Translations under genes and position numbers: made by a program | Part shown: positions 7,022-20,773 of the stretch, piece by piece | Layout: every line of letters begins with the position of its first letter | Numbering within the stretch: the stretch's first letter is position 1 | DNA from: Mesorhizobium sp. B2-3-12 | GTDB lineage: Bacteria; Pseudomonadota; Alphaproteobacteria; Rhizobiales; Rhizobiaceae | NCBI RefSeq assembly: GCF_006442205.1 | Contig: NZ_VFVR01000008.1 | Span: 62,001-126,000, forward strand | Length of the DNA stretch: 64,000 nucleotides | Direction: 5' to 3' | Notes under the pieces: model-generated | Seen by the model: only the letters and a program-made list of their open reading frames with translations | What the model was told of the DNA's origin: nothing | The model's database searches: none

Positions 7022-7933
7022 ATGACCCGTTTCTATGTCTTCATGATGATCGCGCTGGCGATGGTGGCTGCCTCTGCGTTCGGCACGACCTCTTCCTATG
7101 CGGACAGTTGCGGTGCGATCAAAAGCCAATTGCTCTCCGCGGGCCGCGGAGGAGGCGTCAGTCCGGCACAGGCTCAGCTTCGCCGCCAGCTTGCTGCAAT
7201 CCAGGGCCTGGAGAGGCAACGCAAATGCACGGCGCAAAGCGCAGCGGGCGGCTTCTTCAACGCTTGCGCCGACTTGGCTCGAAACCGGACAGAGGTGCAA
7301 CGCCAGATCGCGGCCGCGTCCAATTCCGGGCGGGACAATTCAGGCCTGCAGGCGCGGTTCGCGGCCCTCGGCTGTTCATCGCAGGCCAGGCAGGAGCGCC
7401 CGGCATCGAAGACTCAATCGGCGGCCGGGGCAATATCGGGCGGCAATGCGATGTTGTTTTGTGTCCGCCTGTCGGATGGATATTTCTTCCCCGCGCCGAA
7501 GTCGCAATTCGCCGGCAGCGGCGATCTGAAGGAAATGGCCGATCAATGCCGATACATCTGCGACGATCCGGCGGTCGATCTCTACACGCTGAGCGATATC
7601 AGCCAGGAAACCGACAGCATGGTGTCGCTCGATACGCGCAAGCCGTATACCGAACTGCCGACCGCTTTCCGCTACCGTGACGACGCCGATTTCAAGGCCT
7701 GCGAGGTCAAGCGTTATTACCAGCGGGTTGCGGAACTGAGGGCGAGGACGGTGACGCCGACGAACATGACCAACGCCATCATCCCCTTGCCTCAGCCCAA
7801 GCCGGACCTCGGCGACGTCGCGGCAATCCCAAAATCGGATACCGAGGTTTCTGGTGCCGCCCAGCTGCAGGCGATCGAGGCCGACAAGCGAACGGTCCGC
7901 GTTGTCGGTCCAGCCTTCTTTCCGGCTGAATGA
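7022..7933 (+). CDS. Exported DUF2865 protein
   Basis: A 303-residue protein with a signal peptide (about 1-27, ending SYA before DSC). Residues about 30-110 are helical with several Cys. The DUF2865 core follows at about 143-240: MLFCVRLSDGYFFP, DQCRYICDD, VDLYTLSD, YTELPTAFRYRDD and FKACEVKRYY, with paired Cys that suggest disulfides. The C-terminal 60 residues are Pro/Asp-rich and probably disordered. The family is common in Hyphomicrobiales and has no assigned function. It stands alone, divergent from the 71-residue gene. Confidence 0.8.
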   Translation: MTRFYVFMMIALAMVAASAFGTTSSYADSCGAIKSQLLSAGRGGGVSPAQAQLRRQLAAIQGLERQRKCTAQSAAGGFFNACADLARNRTEVQRQIAAASNSGRDNSGLQARFAALGCSSQARQERPASKTQSAAGAISGGNAMLFCVRLSDGYFFPAPKSQFAGSGDLKEMADQCRYICDDPAVDLYTLSDISQETDSMVSLDTRKPYTELPTAFRYRDDADFKACEVKRYYQRVAELRARTVTPTNMTNAIIPLPQPKPDLGDVAAIPKSDTEVSGAAQLQAIEADKRTVRVVGPAFFPAE

Positions 7934-8000
7934 TGGCAAGCGTTTTCGAGCGGCGTCTCGATGAAACCTGCCGCCCGCCTGCTGGAGCCACGATCCAACT

Positions 8001-8025
8001 GGAACAGGGGCGTGCTGCCAACGTT
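8001..8025 (+). promoter_or_regulatory. EcfG-type promoter for the 78-residue gene
   Basis: GGAAC at 8001-8005 and CGTT at 8022-8025 are separated by exactly 16 bases, the consensus for the general-stress sigma factor EcfG. The -10 element ends 28 bases before the ATG at 8054, leaving room for a start point and the AGGAGA ribosome site. Confidence 0.7.
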
Positions 8026-8053
8026 GTGGTCGACATCAGGCAGGAGAAACGCC

Positions 8054-8290
8054 ATGGCCACGTTCAGGGAAATGAGGGTTCTGGAGATCGTCGAAGACAG
8101 CGCGCTGACGTCCGATCAGAAAATCGCCGAATTGCGCAAGATCGAATCCGAGGCGCGCGGGCTGCAGCGGGCGGCGTCGGAGAGCCCGATGGGCGGCGAT
8201 GACGGCTGGCAGGACGATCTGCGCCAGGTCCGGCTGGCGCTCGACAAGCTCGGGGCAAAGGAACCGAGAAAAGGCGCGGCGTCGCTTTAG
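8054..8290 (+). CDS. Small helical protein, probable EcfG-regulated
   Basis: A 78-residue soluble protein. ATG 8054 has AGGAGA 6 bases upstream; the frame is open earlier but without support. The sequence (MATFREMRVLEIVEDS, then EIxxLRKIExEAR-like helices and DDLRQVRLALDKL) is nearly all predicted helix, with heptad spacing that could give a helical hairpin. No domain recognised. The promoter at 8001-8025 suggests induction in the general stress response. Confidence 0.7.
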   Translation: MATFREMRVLEIVEDSALTSDQKIAELRKIESEARGLQRAASESPMGGDDGWQDDLRQVRLALDKLGAKEPRKGAASL

Positions 8291-8354
8291 GGACAGGTCT
8301 CCCCCAGAAGCTTGTGGCGGGGCCTGGAGAGCAACTCCGGCGAGAGGCGTGTAA

Positions 8355-8708
8355 CTAATCGCAGACCATGCGAACCCTTTGGCCGGGCGCGCTCACATTC
8401 CTGCATGCCAATTGTTTCTCGGGCGCCGACGGCGGTGCCGAGGGCTGTGATACCCTGGTTCGATATCGCCTGTGTACGGCAGGCTTCCCGGCCTTGCGCT
8501 CGGATACTTGTCCAAGTGGCTGCGGCGGCCCGGGAAAGGCACCGTTGTCGATCTGAGGCTGGTAGTCGACATTGGGCGGCGGCCGGTCCCAGAAGCGCCT
8601 GGCGTCGAGCGGCCGCGGGATAATCACCGTGCCGTCATAGCTGCGCGAACAACCGCTGCCGAAAAGCAACGCCACGCCCAGCAAAAAAGGCCCGATCCGT
8701 CCAGACAT
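8355..8708 (-). CDS. Small lipoprotein
   Basis: A 117-residue protein started at 8708 (MSGRIGPFLLGVALLF), with the lipobox FGSGC near residue 21, so lipidated. AGGGG lies upstream of the ATG. The mature part is Pro/Arg-rich (PRPLDARRFWDRPPPN) and ends with Cys residues near the C-terminus. It is divergent from the large hybrid kinase. No family recognised. Confidence 0.6.
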   Translation of the reverse strand: MSGRIGPFLLGVALLFGSGCSRSYDGTVIIPRPLDARRFWDRPPPNVDYQPQIDNGAFPGPPQPLGQVSERKAGKPAVHRRYRTRVSQPSAPPSAPEKQLACRNVSAPGQRVRMVCD

Positions 8709-8795
8709 AAGCAACACCCCTGGCCTGCTTATAGCGCGGCCTTGCTCCATGCGACAACCGGGCGGAATAACGCAGGAGGAATAGGTCGGTTGCGT

Positions 8796-8820
8796 CATTA
8801 AGGTTAGCGGATCGTTAATG
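8796..8820. promoter_or_regulatory. Short inverted repeat between divergent genes
   Basis: CATTAA (8796-8801) and TTAATG (8815-8820) are inverted copies spaced by 13 bases, between the lipoprotein and the hybrid kinase. Six-base arms can arise by chance, so this is only a possible operator. Confidence 0.25.
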
Positions 8821-8890
8821 CTTCTGCGGCACATTCCGCCGACGAACCGCGGAGGGAGGGTTCGGCCTTGATTTTCGGGGTGGGGACAGC

Positions 8891-13435
<4,545 letters not shown>

Positions 13436-13859
13436 CACCCGCGTCGCTCGGATTGCCGGGTTCACGAGGCAAATCCAGGGAATCAGCGGGGATGTGCCGC
13501 TACCGCCGCGTGCAATGACTATGGTGCGATCGCGCCATATCAAAGACAGTGACCAGCCGGGACAATGGCGAAATCGAATCCGCTCTTCTCGGTTACGGGC
13601 GGGAGCAGCGACCGCCAGCAAGAAACAGCGTCACTCTACCCCAACGGACCTGTTTTTGGCGATGGCCCGGCCATGATACGCTCTGGCTTGGAGCAACGCG
13701 CTCCCGTCCGGATTTTCTTCACTTTGGCAAGTCCCGTCAAATCGCGGGCGCTGCCTAACCTCGGACGGGCTCAAGCCCCTGATTCCGGCGGTAAACCCGG
13801 CTCGCTCGGCGAACGTCTGGCATCATCGCCTTTCCCGGTGCCGGCGACGCGTTACCGGG
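13436..13859. other. Intergenic region upstream of the PHO box
   Basis: About 420 bases between the hybrid kinase and the pst promoter. I see no convincing gene and no strong terminator hairpin; short frames here lack ribosome sites. Confidence 0.5.
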
Positions 13860-13888
13860 CTGACACGAAACTGTCATGCGACTGTTAT
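13860..13888 (+). promoter_or_regulatory. PHO box (three PhoB repeats) upstream of pstS
   Basis: Three 7-base units, CTGACAC (13860), CTGTCAT (13871) and CTGTTAT (13882), repeat every 11 bases with 4-base AT-containing spacers. This matches the PhoB consensus CTGTCAT-N4-CTGTCAT, with one extra unit. It lies about 80 bases before the pstS start, so PhoB, encoded at the end of this operon, should activate it under phosphate limitation. Confidence 0.85.
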
Positions 13889-13965
13889 AATCGAAGGCTA
13901 TTGGCCTCAGCGGGCGCCGGAGGAAATGGCGCCGAGAGACCACCTTCCGAACAGGAGCAGGCCAC

Positions 13966-15021
13966 ATGAGACATTTCATCCGCTCGGCGGCCGTTGCGAT
14001 TGCAATGGCTGCGGCGTCCACCCTCACCCTTTCCGCGGCAATGGCAGCTGACCTTTCCGGCGCCGGCTCGACCTTCATCTATCCGGTGTTCGCCAAATGG
14101 GCCGACACCTACAAGAAGGACACCGGCATCGGCCTCAACTATCAGTCGATCGGCTCCGGCGGCGGCATCAAGCAGGTCATTGCCAAGACCGTGACCTTCG
14201 GCGCCACCGACAAGCCAATGTCCGACGCCGATCTGGAAAAGAACGGCCTCGTGCAGTTCCCGATGGTGATGGGCGGCATCGTGCCGATCGTCAACCTTTC
14301 CGGCGTCAAGCCGGGCGAACTCGTCCTCGACGGCAAGACGATTGCCCAGATCTATCTCGGCGCCATCACCACCTGGGATGATGCCGCGATCAAGGCGCTG
14401 AACCCCGACCTCAAGCTGCCGTCGACCGCGATCGCCGTCGTGCATCGTTCGGACGGCTCGGGCACCACCTTCAACTTCACCGACTATCTGGTGAAGCTCT
14501 CGCCGGACTGGAAGGAAAAGGTTGGTTCGGACACCGCCGTCGAATGGCCCACGGGCGTCGGCGCCAAGGGTTCGGAAGGCGTTGCCAACACCGTCAAGCA
14601 GACGGACGGCGGTATCGGCTATGTCGAGTACGCCTATGCCAAGCAGAACAATCTCTCCTACTCCAAGATGCTGAACGCCGCCGGCAAGGTCGTCGAGCCG
14701 TCGCTCGAATCCTTCGGCGCCGCCGCTTCGAACGCCGACTTCAAGACTGCCAAGAACTTCAACGTCATCATCACCAACGAACCCGGCGACGCCACCTGGC
14801 CGATCGCCGCTTCGACCTGGGTCCTGATTCACAAGGCTCCGGATGATGCCGCTGCCACCGGCGAAGCGCTGAAGTTCTTTGCCTGGGCCTACAAGGACGG
14901 CAAGGAAACCGCCAAGGCGCTCGACTACGTGTCGATCCCCGACAGCGTCGTCGACTTGATCAAGGCTTCGTGGAAGGCCGACATCCAGGCCGACGGCAAG
15001 CCCGTCTACGCCGGCGAGTAA
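13966..15021 (+). CDS. pstS: Phosphate ABC transporter substrate-binding protein PstS
   Basis: A 351-residue periplasmic phosphate-binding protein. The signal peptide ends near AMA at 26-28. Phosphate-site motifs are all present: [29 protein letters not shown] and [18 protein letters not shown] is also typical of the family. Length and order fit PstS well. AGGAG lies 8-12 bases before the ATG. It is first in pstS-pstC-pstA-pstB-phoU-phoB and is followed by a hairpin that should make its mRNA more abundant than the rest. It binds phosphate with high affinity and delivers it to PstCAB. Confidence 0.97.
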   Translation: MRHFIRSAAVAIAMAAASTLTLSAAMAADLSGAGSTFIYPVFAKWADTYKKDTGIGLNYQSIGSGGGIKQVIAKTVTFGATDKPMSDADLEKNGLVQFPMVMGGIVPIVNLSGVKPGELVLDGKTIAQIYLGAITTWDDAAIKALNPDLKLPSTAIAVVHRSDGSGTTFNFTDYLVKLSPDWKEKVGSDTAVEWPTGVGAKGSEGVANTVKQTDGGIGYVEYAYAKQNNLSYSKMLNAAGKVVEPSLESFGAAASNADFKTAKNFNVIITNEPGDATWPIAASTWVLIHKAPDDAAATGEALKFFAWAYKDGKETAKALDYVSIPDSVVDLIKASWKADIQADGKPVYAGE

Positions 15022-15030
15022 TATTCTCGA

Positions 15031-15058
15031 AGGAGCGCCGCATCAGCGGCGCTCCTTT
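15031..15058 (+). terminator. Hairpin between pstS and pstC, partial terminator
   Basis: AGGAGCGCCGC and GCGGCGCTCCT form a perfect 11-bp stem around the loop ATCA, followed by a short T run. It sits 9 bases after the pstS stop, inside the operon, so it probably ends or stabilises part of the transcripts, giving excess PstS over the membrane parts. Confidence 0.7.
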
Positions 15059-15087
15059 CTCATCAACCTGAAAGAGCCGAGCTTGAT

Positions 15088-16071
15088 ATGAGCGCTGTCC
15101 AGGAAGCCTTGCCAGCCGTTAAAGGATCGCGCGATGCAACCGTTCGACGGTTCGCGTTGACCGATTCGATCTTCCATGGAATGACCCGCGCCGCCGCGAT
15201 ATTGGTGCTGGTCCTGCTCGGCGGTGTTGCGATCTCGCTGTTTGCCGGTTCCTGGCAAGCGCTGTCGACCTTCGGCTTCTCCTTCCTGACCACCGAAAGC
15301 TGGAACCCGGTGACGGAGAAATTCGGTGCACTGGCGCCGATCTATGGCACCATCATCACGTCCGCGATCGCCATCCTGATAGCCGTGCCGCTCGGCATCG
15401 GCATTGCCATCTTCCTCACCGAGCTTTGCCCGCGCCCGCTGCGGCGCCCGATCGGCATGGCTGTGGAATTGCTGGCCGGCATCCCCTCGATCATCTACGG
15501 CATCTGGGGCCTGTTCGTGCTGGCACCGTTCCTGCAGACGACGGTGCAGCCTTTCATCATCAGCGTGTTCCACGGCATTCCGGGCCTTAACAATCTCTTC
15601 GCCGGCCCCCCCTATGGCATCGGCTTGCTGACCTCGGCGATGATCCTGGCCATCATGATCCTGCCTTTCATCACCTCGATCACCAAGGATGTCTTCGATA
15701 CGGTGCCGTCGGTGCTGAAGGAATCGGCTTACGGGATCGGCTGCACGACCTGGGAGGTCACGCGGCGCGTCGTCATTCCTTACACGCGCATCGGCATCAT
15801 GGGCGGCGTGATGCTCGCGCTTGGCCGCGCACTCGGTGAAACGATGGCGGTGACCTTCGTCATCGGCAACGCGCACCGGATCAGCACCTCCCTGTTCGCG
15901 CCGGCAACGACGATCTCGGCGACCATCGCCAACGAATTCACCGAAGCCGTCGGCGATCTCTATACCTCCTCGCTGGTTGCGCTCGGCCTGATCCTGTTCG
16001 TCATCACCTTCATCATCCTTGCCATCGCCCGCTACATGCTGATGCGCATAGACGCCCGCACCGGAGCCTGA
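15088..16071 (+). CDS. pstC: Phosphate ABC transporter permease PstC
   Basis: A 327-residue inner-membrane permease with about six helices, the first near 30-50. The cytoplasmic coupling loop with the EAA-like motif is seen at ESAYGIGCTTWEVTRRVVIP. It pairs with PstA to form the phosphate channel. The gene starts 66 bases after pstS and ends 3 bases before pstA, so the permeases are co-translated. Length is usual for the family. Confidence 0.95.
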   Translation: MSAVQEALPAVKGSRDATVRRFALTDSIFHGMTRAAAILVLVLLGGVAISLFAGSWQALSTFGFSFLTTESWNPVTEKFGALAPIYGTIITSAIAILIAVPLGIGIAIFLTELCPRPLRRPIGMAVELLAGIPSIIYGIWGLFVLAPFLQTTVQPFIISVFHGIPGLNNLFAGPPYGIGLLTSAMILAIMILPFITSITKDVFDTVPSVLKESAYGIGCTTWEVTRRVVIPYTRIGIMGGVMLALGRALGETMAVTFVIGNAHRISTSLFAPATTISATIANEFTEAVGDLYTSSLVALGLILFVITFIILAIARYMLMRIDARTGA

Positions 16072-16074
16072 CCG

Positions 16075-16926
16075 ATGTCGACAGCCGCATCGCTTCACCA
16101 GAGCCGCAAACGCAGAAATGGCGTGATGATGACGCTGTGCGTCATCGCCGCCGGCATCGGCCTTGCCTGGCTGGCGCTCATCCTTGGCGCTCTGCTCTAC
16201 AAGGGCCTCTCGGGCGTCAATCTTGCGGTCTTCACGGAAATGACGCCGCCGCCCGGCGACGCCGGCGGCCTGCTCAACGCCATCTACGGCAGCATCGTGA
16301 TGACCATTATCGGCATCATCGTCGGCACGCCGATCGGTGTGCTGGCCGGCACCTACATGGCCGAATATGGCCGCTTCTCGAAGCTCACCACCGTGGTGCG
16401 CTTCATCAACGACATCCTTTTGTCGGCGCCGTCGATCATCATCGGCCTGTTCGTCTACGAATTGATGGTGCGGCCGATGGGGCACTTCTCGGCGATCGCC
16501 GGCGCCGTAGCACTTGCCATCCTGGTCATCCCGGTTGTCGTGCGTACCACGGAGGACATGCTCAACCTGGTGCCCAATGCCTTGCGCGAAGCCGGCACCG
16601 CGATCGGTGCGCCGCGCTGGGTGGTCATCCGCTCGGTTGCCTATCGCGCCGCGATGTCGGGTATCGTCACCGGCATATTGCTGGCCATCGCCCGCATCTC
16701 CGGCGAGACGGCGCCGCTCTTGTTCACCGCGCTCAACAACCAGTTCTGGTCGAGCAATCTCAACGCGCCGATGGCCAGCCTGCCTGTCACCATCTTCCAG
16801 TTCGCTCTCAGCCCCTATGAGGAATGGCAGCAACTGGCCTGGACCGGTGCACTCATCATCACATTGACGGTTCTCGCGCTCAGCATCTTTGCGCGCAGCC
16901 TGACCGGACGCAGAGAGGACAAATGA
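16075..16926 (+). CDS. pstA: Phosphate ABC transporter permease PstA
   Basis: A 283-residue inner-membrane permease with about six helices and the coupling loop [20 protein letters not shown]. The motif [15 protein letters not shown] is typical of PstA. The ORF ends inside the pstB start (ATGA overlap at 16923-16926), showing translational coupling. It forms the phosphate channel with PstC. Confidence 0.95.
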   Translation: MSTAASLHQSRKRRNGVMMTLCVIAAGIGLAWLALILGALLYKGLSGVNLAVFTEMTPPPGDAGGLLNAIYGSIVMTIIGIIVGTPIGVLAGTYMAEYGRFSKLTTVVRFINDILLSAPSIIIGLFVYELMVRPMGHFSAIAGAVALAILVIPVVVRTTEDMLNLVPNALREAGTAIGAPRWVVIRSVAYRAAMSGIVTGILLAIARISGETAPLLFTALNNQFWSSNLNAPMASLPVTIFQFALSPYEEWQQLAWTGALIITLTVLALSIFARSLTGRREDK

Positions 16927-17726
16927 GCCAGATGTTGTCTCCAGACATGACGATCGCCACAGAGGCAGCCGCCAAATCCAAGATCGAGGTCAAGAACCTC
17001 AATTTCTACTACGGCCAGTCGAAGGCCCTGAAGGATATCACCTTGTCGCTGCCCGAGCGCAGCGTCACCGCCTTCATCGGCCCTTCGGGTTGCGGAAAGT
17101 CGACGCTGCTGCGCGTCTTCAACCGCATCTACGAGCTCTATCCCAAGCAGACCGCCGAGGGCCAGGTGCTGCTCGATGGCCAGAACGTTCTTGACCGCTC
17201 GCAGGACCTCAACCTGCTGCGCACCAAGATCGGCATGGTGTTCCAGAAGCCGACGCCGTTCCCAATGTCGATCTATGAAAATATCGCTTTCGGCGTCAGG
17301 CTCTATGAGAAGATCAGCAAGGCCGAGATGGATGGCCGTGTCGAGCAGGCGCTGAAGCGTGCGGCATTGTGGACCGAGGTCAAGGACAAGCTCAACGCCA
17401 GCGGCCTCAGCCTTTCCGGTGGCCAGCAGCAGCGGCTTTGCATCGCCCGCACCGTGGCAGTGAAGCCGGAAGTCATTCTGCTCGACGAGCCGGCCTCGGC
17501 GCTCGATCCGCTGTCGACCGCCAAGATCGAGGAGCTGATCGACGAATTGCAAGCCGACTACACGATTGTCATCGTCACCCACAACATGCAGCAGGCGGCG
17601 CGCGTGTCGAAGCAGACGGCGTTCATGTATCTGGGCGAGCTGATCGAGTTCGACAAAACCGAGAAGATCTTCACGTCGCCCCGCGAGAAGCGCACCCAGG
17701 ACTACATCACCGGCCGCTTCGGCTGA
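16923..17726 (+). CDS. pstB: Phosphate ABC transporter ATPase PstB
   Basis: A 267-residue ABC ATPase. ATG 16923 is chosen because it overlaps the pstA stop by 4 bases. Walker A GPSGCGKS is at 53-60, and the signature [13 protein letters not shown], Walker [12 protein letters not shown] and switch His in [10 protein letters not shown] follow. The insertion with [11 protein letters not shown] is typical of PstB. It powers phosphate uptake by PstSCA and, with PhoU, takes part in signalling phosphate status in studied bacteria. Confidence 0.97.
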   Translation: MSQMLSPDMTIATEAAAKSKIEVKNLNFYYGQSKALKDITLSLPERSVTAFIGPSGCGKSTLLRVFNRIYELYPKQTAEGQVLLDGQNVLDRSQDLNLLRTKIGMVFQKPTPFPMSIYENIAFGVRLYEKISKAEMDGRVEQALKRAALWTEVKDKLNASGLSLSGGQQQRLCIARTVAVKPEVILLDEPASALDPLSTAKIEELIDELQADYTIVIVTHNMQQAARVSKQTAFMYLGELIEFDKTEKIFTSPREKRTQDYITGRFG

Positions 17727-17751
17727 TCGCACGCATACGAGGACCAGGATC

Positions 17752-18459
17752 ATGGCCGAACACACGGTTGCAGCCTTCGACGAAGATCTCGGACAGATCA
17801 GCAGGCTGATCAGCGACATGGGCGACCTCGCCGGCTCGATGGTCGGCGGCGCCACCAAGGCGCTGCTGAACTCCGACAACGCTCTTGCCCAGCGCGTCGT
17901 CTCCGACGATGCCATCATGGATGCGCGCCAGCGCGAACTCGACGACCGCGCCATAACGCTGATCGCCAAGCGGCAGCCGATGGCCGACGATCTGCGTCAT
18001 GTCGTCGGTTCGATCCGCATGGCCGGCGACCTTGAACGCATCGGCGACCTTGCCAAGAACATCGCCAAGCGCGTCGGCACTGTCGGTCTCAGCGCCACGC
18101 CGCGCGACCTTTCGCATTCCATCGACGCCATGGCGCAACTGGTGCTGATCCAGGTGCATGGCGTGGTCGAGGAATATGCGGCCGGCGATGCGTCGGCACT
18201 GGCCAAACTCAGGAATGACGACGAGCGCATCGACGTCAAATACACCTCGGTGTTCCGCGAACTGCTGACGTACATGATGGAAGATCCGCGCAACATCACC
18301 GCCTGCACGCATCTGTTGTTCTGCGCCAAGAATCTCGAGCGCATCGGCGACCACGTGACCAACATCGCTGAAAATGCATACTATGTGCTGACCGGCACGC
18401 AGCTGCCCGCCAATCGCCCTAAGCAGGACGAGACCGCGATGTCGGCGCCGGCGGTATAA
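17752..18459 (+). CDS. phoU: Phosphate signalling protein PhoU
   Basis: A 235-residue all-helical protein made of two similar three-helix halves. Each half carries the metal-binding motif of the family: DLERIGDLAKNIAKRV near residue 90 and NLERIGDHVTNIAENA near 193. PhoU restrains the PhoR-PhoB pathway and uptake when phosphate is plentiful. It lies 25 bases after pstB in the same operon. Confidence 0.95.
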   Translation: MAEHTVAAFDEDLGQISRLISDMGDLAGSMVGGATKALLNSDNALAQRVVSDDAIMDARQRELDDRAITLIAKRQPMADDLRHVVGSIRMAGDLERIGDLAKNIAKRVGTVGLSATPRDLSHSIDAMAQLVLIQVHGVVEEYAAGDASALAKLRNDDERIDVKYTSVFRELLTYMMEDPRNITACTHLLFCAKNLERIGDHVTNIAENAYYVLTGTQLPANRPKQDETAMSAPAV

Positions 18460-18474
18460 CAGGGTGACAGGCCG

Positions 18475-19164
18475 ATGATCGCGCCGCGCATCATGGTGGT
18501 CGAGGACGAGGAACCGCTTGGCGTGCTCCTCCGCTACAATCTGGAATCGGAAGGTTACCAGGTCGAAGTGGTGACGCGCGGCGATGAAGCCGAAATCCGG
18601 CTGCAGGAAAACGTCCCCGATCTCCTGGTGCTCGACTGGATGGTGCCGGCAGTGTCCGGGATCGAACTCTGTCGGCGCCTGCGAATGCGGCCCGAGACCG
18701 AGCGGTTGCCGATCATCATGCTGACGGCGCGCGGCGAGGAAAGCGATCGCGTGCGCGGCCTGTCGACGGGTGCCGACGATTATCTGGTCAAGCCGTTCTC
18801 GACGCCGGAATTCATGGCCCGCATCAAGGCGCTGCTGCGCCGCGCCAAGCCGGAAGTGCTGTCCAGCGTGCTCAAGGTCGGCGACATCGTGCTCGACCGT
18901 GAATCGCACCGGGTTTATCGCAAGAAGAGCGAGATCCGGCTCGGACCGACCGAGTTCCGGCTGCTGGAATTCATGATGCGCCATCCCGGCCGGGTGTTCT
19001 CGCGCAGCCAGCTGCTCGACAATGTCTGGGGCGAGACGATCTATATAGACGAGCGCACGGTGGACGTGCATGTCGGCCGGCTGCGCAAGGCGGTCAACAA
19101 TGGCCGCATGCCCGACGTCATCCGCACCATCCGCGGCGCGGGCTACGCGATCCGCGAGGATTAG
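18475..19164 (+). CDS. phoB: Phosphate response regulator PhoB
   Basis: A 229-residue OmpR-family regulator. The receiver has VVEDEEP, phospho-acceptor Asp54 in LDWMVPAVSG and the conserved Lys in DYLVKPFS. The winged-helix domain (about 130-227) has the recognition segment RTVDVHVGRLRKAV and ends IRTIRGAGYAI. It should bind the PHO box at 13860. It is the last gene of the operon, 15 bases after phoU. The cognate kinase PhoR is not in this window. Confidence 0.95.
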   Translation: MIAPRIMVVEDEEPLGVLLRYNLESEGYQVEVVTRGDEAEIRLQENVPDLLVLDWMVPAVSGIELCRRLRMRPETERLPIIMLTARGEESDRVRGLSTGADDYLVKPFSTPEFMARIKALLRRAKPEVLSSVLKVGDIVLDRESHRVYRKKSEIRLGPTEFRLLEFMMRHPGRVFSRSQLLDNVWGETIYIDERTVDVHVGRLRKAVNNGRMPDVIRTIRGAGYAIRED

Positions 19165-19259
19165 GTCTCCGATCGGATCGCATCCGTTGGTGAGTAGCTC
19201 AAACGGCTTCGGTCAACCTCCAACGTTGATGCAATTCGCGACTTCGGCGCCAGGTCCGC

Positions 19260-20504
19260 TCAGGCCACGTTCTTCCCTGAACCTGTTTTCGCCTGCACGC
19301 CCGGCGCGAAAATCTCCTGGTCGACGAAGGTCAAGGCGCGCATGGCGCAGCCTTCGCGGATGAGCGGCAGTTCGTTCGGCTCGGTGTCGAAGGAAATCGA
19401 TCCCGAATGCTGGCCGCCGGCGGTCTGGGCGATGGCCTCGCGCAAGGCCGGCTCGATCAGGTCGAAGGCGGCGGCGCTGACGCCAACCATGGCGACGGGT
19501 GCGGGATCGATCAGGGCGAACAGGCTGCCGAGACCGTATCCCAACGCTTCACCGGCCTTGCGGTAGGCTTCGCGCTCCGGTCCGTCGCTTTCCCGTGCGG
19601 CCGCGGCGAGTGTCCGCATCTGTGCGTCGCTGACATCGGCGACCGGTTCGGTGTCCTCGCCAAGCTGCCTGGCGTTGCGCAGGATGGCATAGTTGCCGGC
19701 ATAGGCCTCGACGCAGCCACGCCGGCCGCAGCGGCAGAGCGCGCCGCCCGGGCGATGGATCATGTGGCCGAACTCGCCTCCGGACGAATGGGTGCCGGTG
19801 AACAGCTCGCCCTTCAGCACCAGGCCCATGCCGATGCCGTGCGAGAGCAGGATGGCGATGAAGTCGTCGCGGTAGCGTTGGGGGTCGCGCCAGCGCAGCG
19901 CCACCGCCATCATGTTGCAGTCGTTCTCCATGGTGGCGGGGATGCCGAATTCGGCTTCGAGTATGTCGGCGAAGGCAATGTCCGTCCGCGGCGTGATCGG
20001 CGACCACAACATGGCACGCGCCTCGGTGTCGGTAATGCCCTGGATCGCCAGCGCGATGCGGGCAACACTGCTGACATCGAGATCGGGATCCTCGAGGCGG
20101 CGGCGCACGATTGCCGTGCATTCGCCGATCAGAGCTTCACGCGACATGGTCAGCGTGTCCAGCCGGCGCTGTTCCTCTGATATCACCTGGCCGGCATAAT
20201 CGATGACGGCGACGGACAGGAAATTCAGCGACAGCACCACGGTCATCACAGCCGCGGCCTCGGGGTTGAGGCCGAGGCCAACCTGCGGCCGGCCGCGTTT
20301 GAGTGAGCCGGCCTCGTTCGGCTTGCCTTCGGTCAGGATACCCTCGCCGATCAGGTCGGCTGATATCGCCGATATGGTCGAGTGACTGAGGCCGGTGGTG
20401 GCGGCGATCTCGGTGCGCGAGGGCTGACCGCCCCGGCGCACGGCTCCAATCACCATTGCGCGGTTGCGCCGGCGCAGATCGTCGTGGCGGATTCCGACCG
20501 ACAT
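19260..20504 (-). CDS. ROK-family transcriptional repressor, xylose-type
   Basis: A 414-residue regulator started at MSVGIRHDD (20504), with GGGAAG or GGGGGAGG upstream. An N-terminal winged helix (about 15-75; [17 protein letters not shown]-like) precedes a ROK sugar-kinase-like domain with the zinc motif [10 protein letters not shown] and the nearby GGEFGHM. Such NagC/XylR-type proteins lose DNA binding on meeting their sugar. It is divergent from the xylose-type transporter, and two matching palindromes lie in between, so it very likely represses that operon and perhaps itself. The sugar is inferred from the transporter. Confidence 0.88.
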   Translation of the reverse strand: MSVGIRHDDLRRRNRAMVIGAVRRGGQPSRTEIAATTGLSHSTISAISADLIGEGILTEGKPNEAGSLKRGRPQVGLGLNPEAAAVMTVVLSLNFLSVAVIDYAGQVISEEQRRLDTLTMSREALIGECTAIVRRRLEDPDLDVSSVARIALAIQGITDTEARAMLWSPITPRTDIAFADILEAEFGIPATMENDCNMMAVALRWRDPQRYRDDFIAILLSHGIGMGLVLKGELFTGTHSSGGEFGHMIHRPGGALCRCGRRGCVEAYAGNYAILRNARQLGEDTEPVADVSDAQMRTLAAAARESDGPEREAYRKAGEALGYGLGSLFALIDPAPVAMVGVSAAAFDLIEPALREAIAQTAGGQHSGSISFDTEPNELPLIREGCAMRALTFVDQEIFAPGVQAKTGSGKNVA

Positions 20505-20604
20505 GCTTCCCACATCCTCCCCCGTTGCCGCGGCTCTTGACGCCCCTCGAACATCGCCGGCAACGGGGTAGAATACTGGCAGATGCATCTGGAGCTGTCA
20601 TTAT

Positions 20605-20625
20605 TTATTCCGAGACTCGAAAAAA
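20605..20625. promoter_or_regulatory. ROK repressor operator 1 (imperfect palindrome)
   Basis: Arms TTATTCCGAG and CTCGAAAAAA flank a central A at 20615; two mismatches break perfect symmetry. It is a weaker copy of operator 2, about 100 bases from the repressor start, and may serve autoregulation and looping. Confidence 0.65.
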
Positions 20626-20660
20626 GGGTCTCGGCACCTCAAAATCCATCAGGATCGATG

Positions 20661-20709
20661 TTGACAGTGTTCCGGCGATGGACCAGTGTTTTTTCGAGGC
20701 TCGAAAAAA
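20661..20709 (+). promoter_or_regulatory. xylF promoter with ROK operator 2 (perfect palindrome)
   Basis: TTGACA at 20661-20666 is a good -35 element. At 20689-20709 lies a perfect palindrome with arms TTTTTTCGAG and CTCGAAAAAA around a central G at 20699, overlapping the expected -10 and start region. A repressor bound here would block RNA polymerase. The -10 sequence itself is poor. Confidence 0.7.
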
Positions 20710-20773
20710 TAGAGCCTTTGTGCCGGCCCTCGGGTCAGTTTGGTCGCGCCATACGCGGCGCAGGGAGGATATC

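Noticed and set aside
8796-8820. CtrA binding site (TTAA-N7-TTAA)
   Set aside because: TTAA elements are present but 13 bases apart, not 7; listed only as a weak inverted repeat.
15043-16833. A 596-residue minus-strand frame opposite pstC/pstA
   Set aside because: Low-complexity His/Asp/Arg composition, no motifs, and it covers two clear permease genes on the other strand; a by-product of GC-rich codon use.
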